Source: Betaproteobacteria bacterium (lineage in GTDB: Bacteria > Pseudomonadota > Gammaproteobacteria > Burkholderiales > Usitatibacteraceae). Taken from it: DNA of 64,000 bases. The stretch is from contig JADJMI010000001.1 in assembly GCA_016709665.1 (NCBI GenBank), positions 434,001-498,000 on the forward strand, in the 5' to 3' direction. How positions within the stretch are numbered: the first letter of the stretch is position 1; each line of letters starts with the position of its first letter. The notes below the pieces were generated by a model. The model was not told the origin of the DNA and did not search any database. It saw nothing but the letters and a program-made list of their open reading frames with translations. Below are positions 61,929-64,000 of this stretch, piece after piece. Position numbers and translations under genes: made by a program.

Positions 61929-63283
61929 ATGGACCACCCGATCGAAGCCCTCGTCGCGAAGCGCGCCGATTCCCTCGTCGCCACGCTGCTCGACTCCGTT
62001 CGCATTCCCTCCGTGAGCCTCACCGGCGAGGGCATCGCCGAGGCGGTCGCGTTCCTGCGCGCGAAGCTGCTCGCCTGGGGCTTCGACGTGGAAGTGCACG
62101 AGACCTCGAGCCAGCCCATCGTCTACGCCGAGATCGGCCCGAAGGACGCCGCGTTCACCTGGCTCACCTACGGCCACTACGACGTCTACCCCGCCGACGC
62201 GAAGCAGGAAGGCTGGAAGACGAACCCCTTCGAGCCCGTGGTCGACGGCGACCGCATCTGGGGCCGCGGCGCGGGCGACAACAAGGGCCAGCACCTCGCG
62301 CTCCTTCACGCCATCGCCCTCTACCGCGAGTTGCACGGCGAACTGCCGATCCGCATCAAGGTGATCCTCGAAGGCGACGAGGAGACCGGCAGCCGGCCGC
62401 TCCCGGAATTCGTCGAGAAGCACCGGGACCGGCTCGCGGCCGACCTCGTCGTGTATTCCGACGGCCCGATGTATCCCAACGACCAGCCGGCGCTCCTCTG
62501 GGCGTGCGCGGCAACCTCGGCGTCGAGTTCCACGCCACGGGCGCGAAGCGCAACCTCCACTCCGGCGCCTACGGCGGCGTGGCGCCCAATCCCACGCTCG
62601 AACTCATCCACCTGCTCGCGGAGATGGTCGACCGCGAAGGCAAGATGCTGGTGCCGGGCGCGGGCTACGCCGACGTGACCATCACGCCGTCGGAAGCCGA
62701 GGCCGTGAAGCGCATCCCGCTCGACCTCGCGGGCGTGGAGGCGAGCATCGGCGTGAAGCCCACGGTGACCGATCCCGCCACGTTCCACGAGCGCCTGATG
62801 CTGCGGCCCGCGTTCAACGTCTCGGGCTTCACCTCGGGCTACACGGGCAGCGGGCAGAAGACGATCATCTTCAAGGAAGCGCTCGCCAAGGCGGACATCC
62901 GCCTCGTGGGCGGGCAGGACCCGGCAGCGGTGTTCGCGGCCATCCGAAAGTTCGCGGCCGACCGCGGCTACGCCGGCATCGAGATCCGGGAACTCAAGGG
63001 CACGCCGCCCTCGCGCACGTCGCTCGACAGCCCGTTCGTGCCGATGGTGAGGCAGGCGGTCGCCGACGGCTTCGGCCGCGAGCCGCTGGTGGTGCCCTCG
63101 CTCGGCGGCACGACGCCGGACTTCGTGTTCACGAAGCTGCTCGGCCTGCCCTCGATCGTGGTGCCGCTCGCGCCCTACGACGAGAACAACCATGCGCCCA
63201 ACGAATCCACGAAGGTCTCGCTCTACCTGGCGGGTATCCGCTCGGGCATGCGCCTCATCGAGGCGATGGGCAAGCGTGCGTAG
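61929..63283 (+). CDS. M20-family metallopeptidase (dipeptidase), frameshifted
   Basis: A zinc peptidase of the M20/ArgE/DapE/CNDP family. Metal ligands and active residues are in WLTYGHYDVYPADAKQEGW, WGRGAGDNKGQHLALLHAI and VILEGDEETGSRPL. The dimerisation part contains RNLHSGAYGGVAPNPTLEL, and the C-terminal His is in YDENNHAPNEST. The frame breaks near 62500: CTCCTCTGGGCGTG should read with one more base to give LLLGVRGNLGVEF. With that correction the protein is about 452 residues. It ends eight bases into the next gene. A read error is the simplest cause. Confidence 0.82.
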
Positions 63284-63805
63284 CGCCGCCCTGCTCCTGC
63301 TGCTCACCGCCGCGCCGATCGCCTTCGCCAAGGCGCCCGCCGAATCGTTCTGCACGCCGCAGGAAGACGTGATCTTCGCCTGCCGCGCGGGCGCGAAGCT
63401 CGTTTCCATCTGCGCGTCGAAGGATGCCTCGCCGACGAAGGGCAGCGTGCAATACCGGTTCGGCAAGCCCGACCCGAAGGCGCCGCTCGAACTCAAGCTG
63501 CCCGAGGTACCGACCCTGCCGCCCAAGACGGCCACAGGCACGAACGTGCCCTTCGCCGGCGGCGGCGGCACGTGGATGCGCTTCCGCAAGGGCGAGTACG
63601 CCTACGTCGCCTTCTCGGGCATCGGCCGGTGGGGCCCGAAGGGCGAGACGGCCACCAAGGCCGGCCTCGTGGTGGAGCGCGGCGGAAGGCGATCGCCAAC
63701 CTGAGCTGCAAGGGCGGCGATGCGGATGGCGAGATGGGACCGGACTGGTTCGGCAAGGCCGGCATCCAGGCCGGCCCGAACGAGGATTTCGACTTCCCCG
63801 AGTAG
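63276..63805 (+). CDS. Small secreted hypothetical protein, frameshifted
   Basis: The GTG at 63276 overlaps the M20 stop. The signal peptide RSAALLLLLTAAPIAFA is followed by a small domain (SFCTPQEDVIFACRAGAKLV, ICASKDASPTKGSVQYRFG, MRFRKGEYAYVAFSGIGRWG). Near 63690 one base appears to be missing in GGCGGAAGG. The neighbouring frame then gives AIANLSCKGGDADGEMGPDW and FGKAGIQAGPNEDFDFPE, with a stop at 63805. The Cys pattern suggests disulfides and an exported protein. No family is recognised. Confidence 0.65.
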
Positions 63806-63818
63806 ATCCCGCGCCGGC

Positions 63819-64000
63819 CTAGCGCTTCTTCTCGCGCGCCGCCCTCGCCTCGTCGACGAGCCACTTGGGGGCGCTCACCGCGGGGTTCGCGCGCGAGTAG
63901 ACGATGTCGATGGGGTCTCCCACGTCGAACTGGTCGAATCGCCCCTCCGTGACCTGCGAGCGGAAGCGGTGCTCGCGGCCCCGTTCGTCCTTGTACGCGT
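63819..64000 (-). CDS. DUF3592-like protein (C-terminal fragment at window edge)
   Basis: The last 60 residues of a protein running out of the window: AYKDERGREHRFRSQVTEGR, then FDQFDVGDPIDIVYSRANPA, then VSAPKWLVDEARAAREKKR and a stop at 63819. The sequence G-x-H-x-F-x-S with VGDPIDIVYSRANP is the pattern of the extracytoplasmic strand region in DUF3592 membrane proteins. The upstream membrane helices are not in the window, so the family call is tentative. Confidence 0.6.
   Translation of the reverse strand, partial: AYKDERGREHRFRSQVTEGRFDQFDVGDPIDIVYSRANPAVSAPKWLVDEARAAREKKR

Overview
The window looks like chromosomal DNA of a high-GC betaproteobacterium. The grounds are the Bug-type tripartite-tricarboxylate receptor, the SoxXYZA and IorAB gene sets, the eno-ftsB and pyrG-kdsA pairs, a GTP-type PEP carboxykinase and the overall gene style. 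The species cannot be fixed from the sequence. Genes are closely packed, often with 4-base ATGA/GTGA overlaps. Several genes are broken by single-base indels, mostly in short G or C runs, and long poly-G tracts occur at four places. Part of the sequence therefore probably carries assembly or read error.

Layout. 1-1654: a TPP-dependent synthase (cut by the window edge) and a TraB/GumN protein. 1724-8290: a Pho-box-like site followed by a seven-gene operon with three paralogous PhnD-like binding proteins, PhnC, two PhnE permeases and a short 6-phosphogluconate dehydrogenase. 8294-13622: small lipoprotein, phosphotransferase, GreB, MarC, EamA exporter, MmcQ/YjbR protein, TonB-like protein and a secreted Tyr/Pro-rich protein. 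13718-20471: ftsB and eno, three exported proteins, a 277-bp nested palindrome, a glutamate-synthase-like flavoprotein and a beta-barrel protein. 20491-28093: exported TPR-CHAT protease, M17 aminopeptidase, K+-channel-like protein, HDAC-family deacetylase and a PCu(A)C copper chaperone. 28166-32621: ZnuD-like receptor with a small Cys/His protein, then soxXYZA. 32703-38189: IorAB-type molybdenum hydroxylase, an unknown anchored protein and a GMC oxidoreductase. 38452-44301: DUF302 protein, vanadium-haloperoxidase-type enzyme, panE, kdsA and pyrG. Inverted-repeat elements lie before and inside this block.

44379-53279: membrane protein, mtnA with a class II aldolase (a likely DHAP shunt for methylthioribose or 5-deoxyribose phosphate), pckG, a LysR regulator divergent from an enolase-superfamily enzyme, and frameshifted CorA and CDF metal transporters. 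53496-58892: a block of visibly lower GC with MmgE/PrpD, a Bug receptor, a broken TetR regulator, a methylaspartate ammonia-lyase-like enzyme and an MFS transporter. A perfect 12-bp palindrome sits between the two divergent genes. This looks like a transferred dicarboxylate or amino-acid catabolic island. 59046-59533: a REP-like hairpin and a nonsense-mutated HigA/HI1420-type antitoxin with an 18-bp palindrome. 59648-64000: high-GC housekeeping again, with SIMPL, DSD1-type PLP enzyme, RidA, M20 peptidase (frameshifted), a small secreted protein (frameshifted) and a DUF3592-like end fragment.

No rRNA, tRNA, CRISPR array, transposase or phage gene was recognised.
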